A stretch of DNA of 64,000 bases from an uncultured Clostridia bacterium (GTDB lineage: Bacteria; Bacillota; Clostridia; Oscillospirales; Acutalibacteraceae), in contig CALAUI010000019.1 in NCBI GenBank assembly GCA_937892115.1, positions 62,001 through 126,000 on the forward strand. The letters run 5' to 3'. The translations under genes were made by a program, and so were the position numbers. Of the stretch, positions 1-8,967 are shown one piece after another; the stretch's first letter is position 1; each line of letters begins with the position of its first letter. The notes beneath the pieces were generated by a model. It ran no database searches. It was not told the origin of the DNA and worked only from the letters and a program-made list of their open reading frames with translations.

Positions 1-782
1 CCTCGGATGTTGTCAAGCTCGTGTCTCTGTACGCTTCTGAGGTAGTCAAGAGCCGCGCCCGCGGCAACAGCCGCCGCATCGGCACCCGCGGGAAGAATCT
101 CCGAAACGGATACCGCGCCGAATTTTGAAAGAAGTGTCTTAACGGCAAGTGAAAGGTCAAAATTCTCGTCATCAAGAAGCTCACACGAAGCGGAATTGAG
201 CTTATTCTTTACGAAATCGGTTACCTGACCGAGTTTAAGCACGTCGGAATTGATGATAACTTCACGGGGAGCAAATCTGCCCAATTCGTTGATAACGGGC
301 TTGGAACAGTTTTTGAGTGGCATTTCGGTGGCGTAAACCGCGCCCGTGGAAACATCCGCAAAGCAGAGTCCCACCTGCTTACCGCAAACGGCAACACAGC
401 CGAGATAATTGTTTTTACCCTCGTCAAGCATTGAATTTTCAATGACCGTACCGGGAGTGACTACTCTTATAACGCTCCTCTTTACGATACCCTTTGCGAG
501 AGCAGGGTCCTCCATCTGCTCACAGATGGCGACCTTATAGCCCTTCTGCACCAGACGGGCGATATAGGAATCCGCCGCGTGGAAGGGAATGCCGCACATA
601 GGTGCTCTCTCCTCCTGACCGCAGTCTCTGCCCGTAAGGACAAGCTCCAGCTCACGGGATGCGGTTTTGGCATCCTCAAAGAACATCTCATAGAAATCAC
701 CCAGACGGTACATAAGAATGGTATCCGGGTAATTCTTTTTGACCTCAAAATATTGCTTCATCATCGGTGTGAACTCAGCCAT
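1..782 (-). CDS. mutS: DNA mismatch repair protein MutS, N-terminal part (cut by window edge)
   Basis: MutS recognises mispaired bases and starts mismatch repair. Only the first 260 codons are present and the frame stays open to base 1. They cover the mismatch-binding domain, with the Phe-X-Glu wedge in GDFYEMFFEDA near residue 30, and the connector domain. The ATG at 782 opens MAEFTPMMKQYF, the usual MutS beginning. The gene lies downstream of the ricA-like gene and miaB on the same strand, the order seen in Bacillus subtilis (miaB-ymcA-cotE-mutS, here without cotE). The ATPase half should follow outside the window. Identification is firm; completeness cannot be judged. Confidence 0.97.
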   Translation of the reverse strand, partial: MAEFTPMMKQYFEVKKNYPDTILMYRLGDFYEMFFEDAKTASRELELVLTGRDCGQEERAPMCGIPFHAADSYIARLVQKGYKVAICEQMEDPALAKGIVKRSVIRVVTPGTVIENSMLDEGKNNYLGCVAVCGKQVGLCFADVSTGAVYATEMPLKNCSKPVINELGRFAPREVIINSDVLKLGQVTDFVKNKLNSASCELLDDENFDLSLAVKTLLSKFGAVSVSEILPAGADAAAVAAGAALDYLRSVQRHELDNIR

Positions 783-836
783 TGATGATTACCGACCTTT
801 CATTTGCAGACAAATAGTAAATTAGTGGCAGCTTAA

Positions 837-1253
837 TCAGTGGCAGCCGCCGCAGCTTGAGCATTCGCCGCCGCAATGATGCTCCTCTTCCTTGGGGGGC
901 TCGCAGGTAGCGGGATCCTCGCCCTGAAGGCAGAGAGTGAAGATAGCGTTGATGTACTTCATAAGCTGGTCAACCTCTGCTGCTGCAGCTTCGTATGCCT
1001 GCATACCGGGATCAGCCATGATCTGAGCATAAATCTGACCGAATTCCTGGTCCATCTGCTGAAGCTTTGCATCGTCCTTGTCTTCCTTCTGTGCTTCGTG
1101 CTGGAAGGAAACCTGAAGAAGCTGAATCTTTGCGATAAGCTCGTTGAGAGCAGTATTCTGTTCATTTGCTTCCTGTGCTTTTTTGAGTGCGAGATAGCGT
1201 TCATCCTGCTGAAGAGCAGCGCCGAGTTCTCTTGCTTTTGCGATTACGTCCAT
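837..1253 (-). CDS. ricA: RicA/YmcA-like regulator (YlbF/YmcA family) with Cys-rich tail
   Basis: A 138-residue helical protein of the YlbF/YmcA (DUF964) family. In B. subtilis RicA (YmcA), RicF (YlbF) and RicT (YaaT) form an Fe-S complex that assists RNase Y-dependent mRNA maturation and affects sporulation and biofilm. The N-terminal 100 residues fit the family helices (MDVIAKARELGAALQQ start). The last 14 residues hold a His/Cys cluster, HHCGGECSSCGGCH, suited to binding metal or Fe-S. The position between miaB and mutS matches ymcA in Bacillus, which favours RicA over RicF. Start ATG 1253; the gene follows miaB by 18 bases. The family call is solid; the RicA assignment rests on synteny. 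Confidence 0.82.
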   Translation of the reverse strand: MDVIAKARELGAALQQDERYLALKKAQEANEQNTALNELIAKIQLLQVSFQHEAQKEDKDDAKLQQMDQEFGQIYAQIMADPGMQAYEAAAAEVDQLMKYINAIFTLCLQGEDPATCEPPKEEEHHCGGECSSCGGCH

Positions 1254-1271
1254 GTCTTTTCTCCTAAAAAA

Positions 1272-2693
1272 TTATTTATTGTCAACCATTCTGCCCCGTA
1301 AAATCCAGGTCAGTGATTCGGTTACCGTAACGTATCTGAAGCTGCCGATAACAGTTTCGTCTGCGGGAAATTCAATAATGATATTTCCCTCTGTCCTGCC
1401 CTCTATGAGACCGCCCTTGCTGACGCCCTCGCACAGAACTCTGTAGGTCTTGCCCACGCTTGAGGCGGTACGCTGTGCCGCGACCTCCTCCTGGGCATCA
1501 AGAAGCTCCCTGAACCATCTGCTTTTTTCTTCGGCGGGAACTGGGTCTGGCATTTTTGATGCCTTTGTGCCTTCTCTCGATGAGAAGATGAAGGTGAACA
1601 TTGAGGTGAAGCCCGCTTTTTTAACAAGGTCAACCGTCTGAAGAAATTCCTCATAGGTCTCACCGGGGAAGCCGACTATTACATCCGCGGTGACGGATAA
1701 ATCCGGCATCGCCTTATAGGCATAGTCAAGCAGTGAAAGATACTTCTCTGCGGTATAGCCCCTGTTCATCTCCTTAAGCACTCTGTCACATCCGCTCTGG
1801 AAGGGAAGATGAAGATGCTTGGCGACCTTATCACAGCTTGCCATGGTATCGAGCAGCTCGTGAGTACAGTCCTTGGGATGAGAGGTCATGAAGCGGATAA
1901 TGAAATCCCCTTCGATATCGTTAAGCTCACGGAGCAGACGGGGGAAGTTATAACCGTAATCCGGTGCCTTGCCGTAGGAATTTACGTTCTGACCGAGAAG
2001 GGTTATTTCTTTATATCCTGCCGCCACAAGCTCCTTTGCTTCCTTGATAATAAGCTGAGGGTCTCTGCTTCTTTCCCTGCCCTTGACGTAGGGCACTATG
2101 CAGTAACTGCAGAAATTGTTGCAGCCGTACATAATGGGAAGCCACGCTTTGAAACCGGAATCTCTGTGAACGGGCATATTCTCGGGAATCACGCCCTCCT
2201 CACCGGAAATATCACAGATTTTTTTGCCGCTGCTGAGTGATTTGTAAATGAACTCGGGAAGGCGGTGCATTACGTGAGTACCGAAAATGATATCAACAAA
2301 GGAATAGCTCTTTCTGATTTTTTGAGCCACCTGCGGCTGCTGCATCATACATCCGCAAAGTAAAATTCTCATTTCTTTTTTACGCTGTTTGAGATTCTTG
2401 AGAGCGCCGACATTGCCGAATACTCTGTCCTCGGCGTGTTCACGGATGGCACAGGTATTGTAGAGGACCAAATCCGCTTTTTCAAGGTCATCGGTAAAGC
2501 CGTAGCCGATTTCTTCAAGAGTACCCTTGAGGCGTTCACCGTCGGCAACGTTGCCCTGACAGCCGTAGGTATGAACGTAGGCAAGGGGCTTACCGGTAAA
2601 TCTTGCATCAATGAGCGCCGATGCAAGACGGGTATATTCTTTTTGCTTTTCCTCTTCCTCGGGGGAAATCGCAAATCTGTTATCTGTATTCAA
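1272..2693 (-). CDS. miaB: tRNA-2-methylthio-N6-dimethylallyladenosine synthase MiaB
   Basis: Radical-SAM methylthiotransferase that adds the 2-methylthio group to i6A37 of tRNAs reading UNN codons. It has 473 residues. The N-terminal MTTase domain supplies the auxiliary-cluster cysteines at about 45 (YGCQGNVADG), 81 (NTCAIREHAE) and 115 (LCGCMMQ). The radical-SAM triad CNNFCSYC is at 191-198. A TRAM RNA-binding domain closes the protein. The start is TTG at 2693, chosen because GGAGG sits 8 bases ahead and no better start is near. It leads the operon miaB-ricA-mutS from the promoter at 2730-2758. Confidence 0.96.
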   Translation of the reverse strand: MNTDNRFAISPEEEEKQKEYTRLASALIDARFTGKPLAYVHTYGCQGNVADGERLKGTLEEIGYGFTDDLEKADLVLYNTCAIREHAEDRVFGNVGALKNLKQRKKEMRILLCGCMMQQPQVAQKIRKSYSFVDIIFGTHVMHRLPEFIYKSLSSGKKICDISGEEGVIPENMPVHRDSGFKAWLPIMYGCNNFCSYCIVPYVKGRERSRDPQLIIKEAKELVAAGYKEITLLGQNVNSYGKAPDYGYNFPRLLRELNDIEGDFIIRFMTSHPKDCTHELLDTMASCDKVAKHLHLPFQSGCDRVLKEMNRGYTAEKYLSLLDYAYKAMPDLSVTADVIVGFPGETYEEFLQTVDLVKKAGFTSMFTFIFSSREGTKASKMPDPVPAEEKSRWFRELLDAQEEVAAQRTASSVGKTYRVLCEGVSKGGLIEGRTEGNIIIEFPADETVIGSFRYVTVTESLTWILRGRMVDNK

Positions 2694-2729
2694 CGGGAAT
2701 ACCTCCGCATTTTACGCATAATATAAAAT

Positions 2730-2758
2730 ATTATATATTAAAGCGCCGCATTATTCAA
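2730..2758 (-). promoter_or_regulatory. Promoter of miaB operon
   Basis: Read on the minus strand, TTGAAT (2758-2753), a 17-base spacer and TATAAT (2735-2730). The -35 box lies inside the terminator hairpin of the preceding operon, so the two signals share bases. Confidence 0.7.
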
Positions 2759-2782
2759 GGGTAAATTGAATAATAACGGCGC
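2743..2782 (-). terminator. Hairpin ending the ftsK-ygiQ-MBL operon
   Basis: GCGCCG arms pair with CGGCGC and continue through an ATTATTCAA/TTGAATAAT stem around a GGGTAAA loop. On the minus strand it is followed by a weak T/A-rich run (TTTAATATA). It lies 24 bases past the stop of the metallo-beta-lactamase gene. Hairpin is clear; termination strength is uncertain. Confidence 0.6.
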
Positions 2783-2805
2783 AAGTATCGTTTTATTTTG
2801 TAATA

Positions 2806-3738
2806 TTATGACGAAGCGGTAACGCTGACCGTTTCCCCGTCGGATTTAAAATATATATTACCGCAGATATCGGTGCGGTATATTTTATCGGTGTATTCAC
2901 GAAGACGGTCAAGGGCCGCTTCGTGCGGGTGACCGTATTCATTGCCGGAGCCGACGGAAATAACGCAGTACTCGGGGGATGCGGCTTTGATAAATTCCGC
3001 GCAGGAGGAATCGGAGGAGCCGTGGTGAGCGACCTTCAGCACGTCGCAGTCAAGCACCGCGGGTGAATTGAGAATATCCGTTTCCTCGCTCTGCTCCATA
3101 TCTCCCGCAAGAAGGTATGAGGTTTCACCGTAATACACCATAAGTGCAAGGGACATATCGTTCAGATTATCGGTATAATCATCCGTCGGACCGATAACCG
3201 CGATTTGTGCCGAGCCGAAATCAATGATATCACCGAATACGGGTGTATATATTTCACAGCCGTTTTCATCAGCCGCTTTCATCATATCCGTGTAGGTGAA
3301 GCTGTCGGGAATCATATCTTCACCGATATAAGGCATAATCAGAGTTCCGGGAGTATAGCTTTCTATTATTTCCGCCATACCGCCGATATGGTCACTGTGG
3401 GGATGGGTGGCAACGGCATAATCAAGCTTTCCGATGCCGACGGAATCAAGATATTTCATTACGGTGGCTTCATAACCGTTTTCGCCCGCATCAATGAGCA
3501 TGGTTTTTCCGTCACAGATCAAAAGGGCGCAGTCACCCTGACCCACGTCAAGGAAAGTGAGAGAAAAGGGAGAATCAAAAGCCGCCGTTTCTTTTTCTTT
3601 ACCGAGGGTTTTCTCAAGTCCGTCAAGAGGTTTGCCGTCACTCAGCCATACCGCGAGGACTATGATAACCGCAAGAGCCGCCGAGATGACGGCGGCTATA
3701 CGGTAATGTTTACTTTTTCCGTTGTTTCGGTTTTTCAT
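2806..3738 (-). CDS. Membrane-anchored ComEC/Rec2-like metallo-beta-lactamase-fold hydrolase
   Basis: About 310 residues. One N-terminal membrane segment (residues 14-33) is followed by an outward metallo-beta-lactamase domain of the ComEC C-terminal type: DVGQGDCALL near 64, LIDAGENG near 81, THPHSDHIGG at 111-120, a GDMEQSE motif and KVAHHGSSDSS. All expected metal ligands are present, so it is probably an active nuclease or phosphoesterase; the substrate is unknown. The ATG at 3738 is preferred over the upstream TTG at 3768 because AAGGA stands 9 bases before it. It overlaps the end of ygiQ by 29 bases and is the last gene of the ftsK operon. The comEC gene of this window has lost the same motif (see 40289-42493). 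Confidence 0.85.
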   Translation of the reverse strand: MKNRNNGKSKHYRIAAVISAALAVIIVLAVWLSDGKPLDGLEKTLGKEKETAAFDSPFSLTFLDVGQGDCALLICDGKTMLIDAGENGYEATVMKYLDSVGIGKLDYAVATHPHSDHIGGMAEIIESYTPGTLIMPYIGEDMIPDSFTYTDMMKAADENGCEIYTPVFGDIIDFGSAQIAVIGPTDDYTDNLNDMSLALMVYYGETSYLLAGDMEQSEETDILNSPAVLDCDVLKVAHHGSSDSSCAEFIKAASPEYCVISVGSGNEYGHPHEAALDRLREYTDKIYRTDICGNIYFKSDGETVSVTASS

Positions 3739-5539
3739 TTCTGTTATTCCTTGATGAAGGTCTGACAAGGCATTTGTCGCCGAATCCTATCAGGTCACGT
3801 CTGCCTGCAATAATAAGCGCCTCACAGCAAAGGTCGGCATTTTTCGGCTCATAATACTGGAGCAGGGCTCTCTGGAGCGCTTTTTCGTGAGGATTCCTTG
3901 CCACGTAAACTTCCTTCATGGTATAGGGGTCAAGTCCCGTGTAATACATACAGGTGGACACCGTTCCCGGAGTGGGATAGAAATCCTGCACCTGCTCGGG
4001 ACGAATGCCGTTTTTCTTGAGGAACACCGCCAGCTCAACCGCTTCTTTCATAGTGCTTCCCGGATGGGAGGACATAAGGTAGGGAACGAGATACTGCTCC
4101 TTGCCCGCCTTATCGCTGAGGGAAAAATATCGCTTTGAAAACTCAACGTACGCCTCAATATGGGGCTTCCCCATTTTGTCAAGAACCGTTGCGGAGCAAT
4201 GCTCCGGGGCGACCTTGAGCTGACCGCTGACATGGTATTTGACAAGCTCGCGGATAAACGTGTCATCCTTATCCTTGAGCAGATAATCGTATCTGATTCC
4301 CGAACGGATAAACACTTTCTTAACACCCGGAAGGGAACGGACTGCACGGAGAATATCAAGATACTCGGTGTGATCGGATTCAAGACGCGGACACGGAACG
4401 GGAGCGAGACACTTTTTACCCTTGCAGAGTCCCCTCTCCTCCTGCCCTTTGCAGGAAGGCCTGCGGAAATTGGCGGTGGGACCGCCGATATCGTTTATAT
4501 ATCCCTTGAAATCGGGAAGCTTTGTGAGAAGCTTTGCCTCTTCAATAATGGATTCCTTGCTTCTTGAAGTAATGTATCTGCCCTGATGAAAAGCAAGGGA
4601 GCAGAAATTGCAGGCACCGAAGCATCCTCTTACGTGAGTAATTGAAAAGCGTACCTCCTCAATGCCCGGAACACCTCCGTCCTTCTCATACATAGGATGA
4701 TAGTTTCTTTCATAAGGCAGAGCATACACTCTGTCAAGCTCATCCGTTTCAAGGGGAAGTGCGGGAGGATTCTGAACGAGCATTCTGTTTCCGTGGCGCT
4801 GTTTGACCGGCTTGCCTCTGAAAGCATCCTGCTCATCCTGCTGTATTCTGCAGGATACAGCGTATTCCTTTTTTGAATTGATAACGTTTTCAAATGACGG
4901 GCATTCCGCTCCCGCATAGGGAGTATCGCGCACGTCAACGCTGTAACAGGTGCCTCTTATATCCGTCATGGTTGAAATATCCTCACCGGAATCAAGACGC
5001 TTTGCAATTTCAACAACGGAACGTTCACCCATACCGAACTGAAGCAAATCCGCCTGCGAATCAAAGAGGATTGACCGGCGGATTTTATTATCCCAGTAAT
5101 CATAGTGGGCAAATCGGCGAAGGGATGCCTCAAGACCGCCGATGATAACGGGTATTTTTCCGTATGCTTCACGGATTTTGTTGCAGTAAACGATAACCGC
5201 TCTGTCCGGTCTCATGCCGGTTTTTCCTCCGGGGCTGTACGAGTCGGTGCTTCTCTGCTTTTTTGCAACGGTATAGTGAGCTACCATTGAATCAATATTT
5301 CCGCTGCTTACAAGGAATCCGAGACGCGGTCTGCCGAAGCGTTTGAAATCGTCTGCGGTTTTCCAGTCCGGCTGAGGAAGCACGGCAACACGAAAGCCCT
5401 CGTTTTCAAGCACTCTGGTGATTATGGCAGGCCCGAAGGAGGGGTGGTCAACATAGGCATCTCCAGTAACGAACACAAAGTCAACCTCGTCCCATCCTCT
5501 GTCAAGCATATCCTGTTTTGTAACGGGTAAAAAGCTCAT
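3710..5539 (-). CDS. YgiQ family radical SAM protein (UPF0313)
   Basis: 609 residues, the usual length for this widespread family of unknown substrate. The N-terminal region has the family signatures MLDRGWDEVDFVFVTGDAYV and GGLEASLRRFAHYDYW. The radical-SAM cluster motif is CFGACNFCSL (Cys 306, 310, 313). A Lys/Arg-rich end (RNNRNEKPKQRKK) closes the protein, as is common in YgiQ. Start ATG 5539 lies 6 bases after ftsK, so the two are surely cotranscribed. Family assignment is firm; the reaction is not known. Confidence 0.93.
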   Translation of the reverse strand: MSFLPVTKQDMLDRGWDEVDFVFVTGDAYVDHPSFGPAIITRVLENEGFRVAVLPQPDWKTADDFKRFGRPRLGFLVSSGNIDSMVAHYTVAKKQRSTDSYSPGGKTGMRPDRAVIVYCNKIREAYGKIPVIIGGLEASLRRFAHYDYWDNKIRRSILFDSQADLLQFGMGERSVVEIAKRLDSGEDISTMTDIRGTCYSVDVRDTPYAGAECPSFENVINSKKEYAVSCRIQQDEQDAFRGKPVKQRHGNRMLVQNPPALPLETDELDRVYALPYERNYHPMYEKDGGVPGIEEVRFSITHVRGCFGACNFCSLAFHQGRYITSRSKESIIEEAKLLTKLPDFKGYINDIGGPTANFRRPSCKGQEERGLCKGKKCLAPVPCPRLESDHTEYLDILRAVRSLPGVKKVFIRSGIRYDYLLKDKDDTFIRELVKYHVSGQLKVAPEHCSATVLDKMGKPHIEAYVEFSKRYFSLSDKAGKEQYLVPYLMSSHPGSTMKEAVELAVFLKKNGIRPEQVQDFYPTPGTVSTCMYYTGLDPYTMKEVYVARNPHEKALQRALLQYYEPKNADLCCEALIIAGRRDLIGFGDKCLVRPSSRNNRNEKPKQRKK

Positions 5540-5545
5540 AAATTA

Positions 5546-8500
5546 TCAGTCAAATAAGTCATCAAATCCGCGTGAATCGTTATCGTCTGCGAAAATATCA
5601 TCCACGCTTATGGGTCTGTCTATGAAATCGTCGTCAAGGGTATCGTCATCCTCATCCTCGTCTTCGGTTTCATCGTCTGTTTCATCGTCAATTTCGTCTT
5701 CGTCTTCTTCCTCGTCATCGTAGATATCGGAAAAATCGTCGACCTCGTCGGGCTCGTCAATATCTATTGATATTTCTTCGGGCTCACCGTCTTCATTCTC
5801 TTCATCATCAAGGTCAAAGGGGGGCTCGTCATCCTCTTCCTCATCCTCATAAATATCGGAAAAATCATCAACCTCATCGGGCTCGTCATCTTCGTCGCCG
5901 TCGGTGTTATCGTAGGACGAATCGGAGTAGATATCCTCAAAGCCGTCGGTTTCCTCTTCGGCTTCCTCGTATTCCTCTTCAAAGTCTTCCGATTCTTCCT
6001 CATATTCCTCCTCGTATTCATCAACGGATGCGTGAGCGGAAACGGGCGAAAGATCGGAGAAGCTCATCTGGTCGTCACGGGGCTTCGCTATACCGCTGGT
6101 GGCAAGTGCCTGCCTCTCATACCAATCCTGCATGGAAACAAGGATTTCTCTGGGCTTTGCTCCCTGCGTGGGGCCGACGATACCGTTATCCTCAAGCTGA
6201 TCCATTACTCTGGATGCTCTTGCATAGCCGAGCTTCAGCTTCTTCTGAAGCATCGTAGTGGATGCCTGACCTGCCTGAATAACGACCTCAGCCGCTTGGT
6301 TGAACATGGGATCAAGAGGATCGTCCTCGTCACCCTCTTCATCATATCCGCCCTTCTTGCCTGCATTTGCGGCAGCGGCGGCCTTGGCTTCGATTTCCTT
6401 CATGGTTTCGTCGTTATAGCTTGCGGCAGCATACTTCTTGATATGGTTTACAACGGTTTCAACCTCTTCATCGGAAATATAACAGCCCTGGATTCTTACG
6501 GGCTTTGAGGTACCTACGGGCAGGAACAGCATATCGCCGTTACCGAGAAGCTTTTCGGCTCCGCCCTGGTCCATGATGATTCTTGATTCCATACCGTTGG
6601 AAACCTTAAGTGCGATTCTTGAGGGAATATTTGCTTTGATAAGACCGGTAATAATATCCGCACGGGGGCTCTGAGTTGCGATTACAAGGTGAATACCTGC
6701 GGCACGTGCCATCTGTGCAAGTCGGCAGATAGAATCTTCAACCTCTTTGGGAGCGACCATCATAAGGTCTGAAAGCTCATCAATGAAGATGACGATATGA
6801 TGCATCTTCTGTAATTCGTCACTTGCATTGGCCTTTTTATTGTATCCCTTGATATCTCTGACCTGATTTTCAGAGAATATTCTGTATCTCTTTTCCATTT
6901 CGCTGACAGCCCAGCCCAAAGCACCTGCCGCTTTTCTGGCATCGGTAACTACGGGAACGTCAAGATGGGCAATGCCGTTGTAAATGGTAAATTCTACCTG
7001 CTTGGGGTCAATCATAACCAGCTTCACGTCATCGGGTGACGCGTTATAGAGAATGCTGATTATCATGGTATTCATACATACGGATTTACCGGAGCCGGTA
7101 GTACCCGCAACAAGAAGGTGAGGCATCTTGGTAAGGTCGGCACAGATAACATTGCCGGTGATATCCTTACCGAGAGCGACATTGAGCTTGCTCTTCATAC
7201 TGCCTGCTCTGAAGGTATCGGTATCAATGATTTCTCGCATTGATACCATGGATTTTGCATCATTGGGAATTTCAATACCGATGGCTGCCTTACCGGGAAT
7301 GGGTGCTTCAATACGGACACTCTGTGCCGCAAGGTGAAGGGCGATATCATCGGCGAGGGAGGTGATTTTGCTGATACGCACACCCGCATCGGGCATAAGC
7401 TCATATCTGGTAACGGAGGGACCTCTGACGATATCCGTTACGCTCGCCTTAATCTTAAAGCTGTCAAGGGTTTCAAGCAGTTTATTCTTACCCATGAGCA
7501 TCTCCGCCTCAACATTTGAGAAGGAGGTCTTTGCGGGCAGATCAAGACAATCAATCGAGGGGAAGACATAATCTCTCTTGACCTCCGGAGCCGTATCCGG
7601 CTTATCCTCAACCTGAATATCAACAGAGGGTCTTCTGACCTTTTTCTTAACGGGTTTTTCTGCGGGCTTAACGTCCGTAATTTCATCATCCGTATGAATA
7701 TCGGAAACGGCTTGCGTGACCGCTTCGGCAACGGTTTCAGCCGCTTTTTCGGTTACTGTGACAGCTGCTGCCGCACCGGGAAGAGCAGAATGAAGGGCTG
7801 CTGCCGCTGCGGTTTCGGGTGTACCGTCAAGAGTGGGTATTCCGGGTAATGATGCGGGAAGTGAATGCAGAGGAATCTTGGGCATTTCGGGCTCTGCGAG
7901 AGGAGAATCGTAATTCTCGTCAAAGCCGGGCTCTTTTACGAAAACGTCTCCGCCCGAAGTAAACACACCGGGCTTCGGTTTCTTTTCAATCTGTTCGGGA
8001 AGCTTCTTTTTCTTTTCTTCTTCGGCTTTTTCCTGCTCGAGACGCTCTTTTTCCGCTTTTTCGGCAAGGAGACGTTCCCTCTCGGCTCTTGCTTCCTCAC
8101 GGCGAATTGCGGATTCCTCAAAGCGTTTACCTGCTTCGTCACCGATTGCTCTTACGGGCTTTTTGATATATGAGAAGAGTACGGGAAGAGTAATTCCCGT
8201 AAGCAGTAAAATCGCAACTATTGCAAGGAGGATAAGGGTAACAAGCGCACCCGTTTTACCGAAAAGCTTGCCGAATAATCCGCCTACTATCGCACCGAGT
8301 ACGCCGTCTGCTTTTCCGCCCTGCTCAATGGCATTCTGCCATACCTCGGTAATCTGATCGGGTACGGATTTATCGGAAATAATATCGGAATCGTAGGCAA
8401 AAAGATGAATTACCGACGAGAGGAAGAGAACAAATCCGCCTGCACTTGCAACGTTGAGAGCCGCACCGCCGAGAGGTTTGCCCTTGGCATAGATAACTCC

Positions 8501-8824
8501 CATATAGATGAGCAAAACGGGAATGATATAAGCGGAAATTCCGAAAATACCGAACATACCGTTATGCATATAGGTCCAGACATTTTCTCCCTCAATCAGC
8601 ACTATTGCAAGCATAAAGAGGGCAATCGCAACAAGCACGATAGCGGTAACCTGACCGTTGCCGGAGGCAGCAGCCGTTGTCTTCTGATTTGCGGGAGCGG
8701 TATTCTTCTTAGCCGGAGAAGAATTTCTGCTCTGTGAGGGCTTCTTTGTCTGTGAGCCCCCGCTCTTTTTATTTGACGTATTAGCCAACCTTTTCATCTC
8801 CAAATATAGTAGTGTGAGCAACAT
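5546..8824 (-). CDS. ftsK: FtsK/SpoIIIE-type DNA translocase with long acidic C-terminal tail
   Basis: Septum-located motor that pumps chromosomal DNA across closing division or spore septa. Up to 1092 residues: a basic, Ser/Asn-rich start, about four membrane segments (roughly 60-220), a charged linker rich in Glu/Lys and Ala/Val, then the RecA-like motor with Walker A GTTGSGKS near 575 and Walker B IFIDELSDLM, and a winged-helix gamma domain (about 850-915). Family members normally end there. This one adds about 165 residues, mostly Asp/Glu with repeated FSDIY-type motifs. The start is uncertain: ATG 8824 lacks a ribosome site, ATG 8797 directly abuts GGAG, and TTG 8788 has GGAG 9 bases ahead. 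First gene of the ftsK-ygiQ-MBL operon. Confidence 0.95.
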   Translation of the reverse strand: MLLTLLYLEMKRLANTSNKKSGGSQTKKPSQSRNSSPAKKNTAPANQKTTAAASGNGQVTAIVLVAIALFMLAIVLIEGENVWTYMHNGMFGIFGISAYIIPVLLIYMGVIYAKGKPLGGAALNVASAGGFVLFLSSVIHLFAYDSDIISDKSVPDQITEVWQNAIEQGGKADGVLGAIVGGLFGKLFGKTGALVTLILLAIVAILLLTGITLPVLFSYIKKPVRAIGDEAGKRFEESAIRREEARAERERLLAEKAEKERLEQEKAEEEKKKKLPEQIEKKPKPGVFTSGGDVFVKEPGFDENYDSPLAEPEMPKIPLHSLPASLPGIPTLDGTPETAAAAALHSALPGAAAAVTVTEKAAETVAEAVTQAVSDIHTDDEITDVKPAEKPVKKKVRRPSVDIQVEDKPDTAPEVKRDYVFPSIDCLDLPAKTSFSNVEAEMLMGKNKLLETLDSFKIKASVTDIVRGPSVTRYELMPDAGVRISKITSLADDIALHLAAQSVRIEAPIPGKAAIGIEIPNDAKSMVSMREIIDTDTFRAGSMKSKLNVALGKDITGNVICADLTKMPHLLVAGTTGSGKSVCMNTMIISILYNASPDDVKLVMIDPKQVEFTIYNGIAHLDVPVVTDARKAAGALGWAVSEMEKRYRIFSENQVRDIKGYNKKANASDELQKMHHIVIFIDELSDLMMVAPKEVEDSICRLAQMARAAGIHLVIATQSPRADIITGLIKANIPSRIALKVSNGMESRIIMDQGGAEKLLGNGDMLFLPVGTSKPVRIQGCYISDEEVETVVNHIKKYAAASYNDETMKEIEAKAAAAANAGKKGGYDEEGDEDDPLDPMFNQAAEVVIQAGQASTTMLQKKLKLGYARASRVMDQLEDNGIVGPTQGAKPREILVSMQDWYERQALATSGIAKPRDDQMSFSDLSPVSAHASVDEYEEEYEEESEDFEEEYEEAEEETDGFEDIYSDSSYDNTDGDEDDEPDEVDDFSDIYEDEEEDDEPPFDLDDEENEDGEPEEISIDIDEPDEVDDFSDIYDDEEEDEDEIDDETDDETEDEDEDDDTLDDDFIDRPISVDDIFADDNDSRGFDDLFD

Positions 8825-8854
8825 AATTTACGCATTTGAGCATATATATAGGTA

Positions 8855-8883
8855 ATTATACCACTTTTATAAAATCAATGCAA
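8855..8883 (-). promoter_or_regulatory. Promoter of ftsK operon
   Basis: On the minus strand TTGCAT (8883-8878), a 17-base spacer ending in TGG, and a perfect TATAAT (8860-8855). Transcription would begin near 8848, ahead of all three candidate ftsK starts. Confidence 0.75.
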
Positions 8884-8919
8884 CATTTATTACTATAAAA
8901 ATACTTTTTCACTATATGA

Positions 8920-8948
8920 TTGAAAACGGCGGGAAACGGTGATATTAT
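8920..8948 (+). promoter_or_regulatory. Promoter of the sirtuin gene
   Basis: TTGAAA (8920-8925), 17 bases ending in TGA, and TATTAT (8943-8948): a sigma-A promoter with extended -10. Its position rules out the in-frame ATG at 8920 as the translation start and supports the ATG at 8968. It is divergent from the ftsK promoter. Confidence 0.7.
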
Positions 8949-8967
8949 TGAGTTTGAGGTGAATGAC

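Noticed and set aside
3205..3765. 186-codon open frame on the plus strand
   Set aside because: Antisense to the metallo-beta-lactamase gene, which has complete motifs.
3739..3768. Upstream TTG start for the metallo-beta-lactamase protein
   Set aside because: No ribosome site, deeper overlap with ygiQ; ATG 3738 has AAGGA at good distance.
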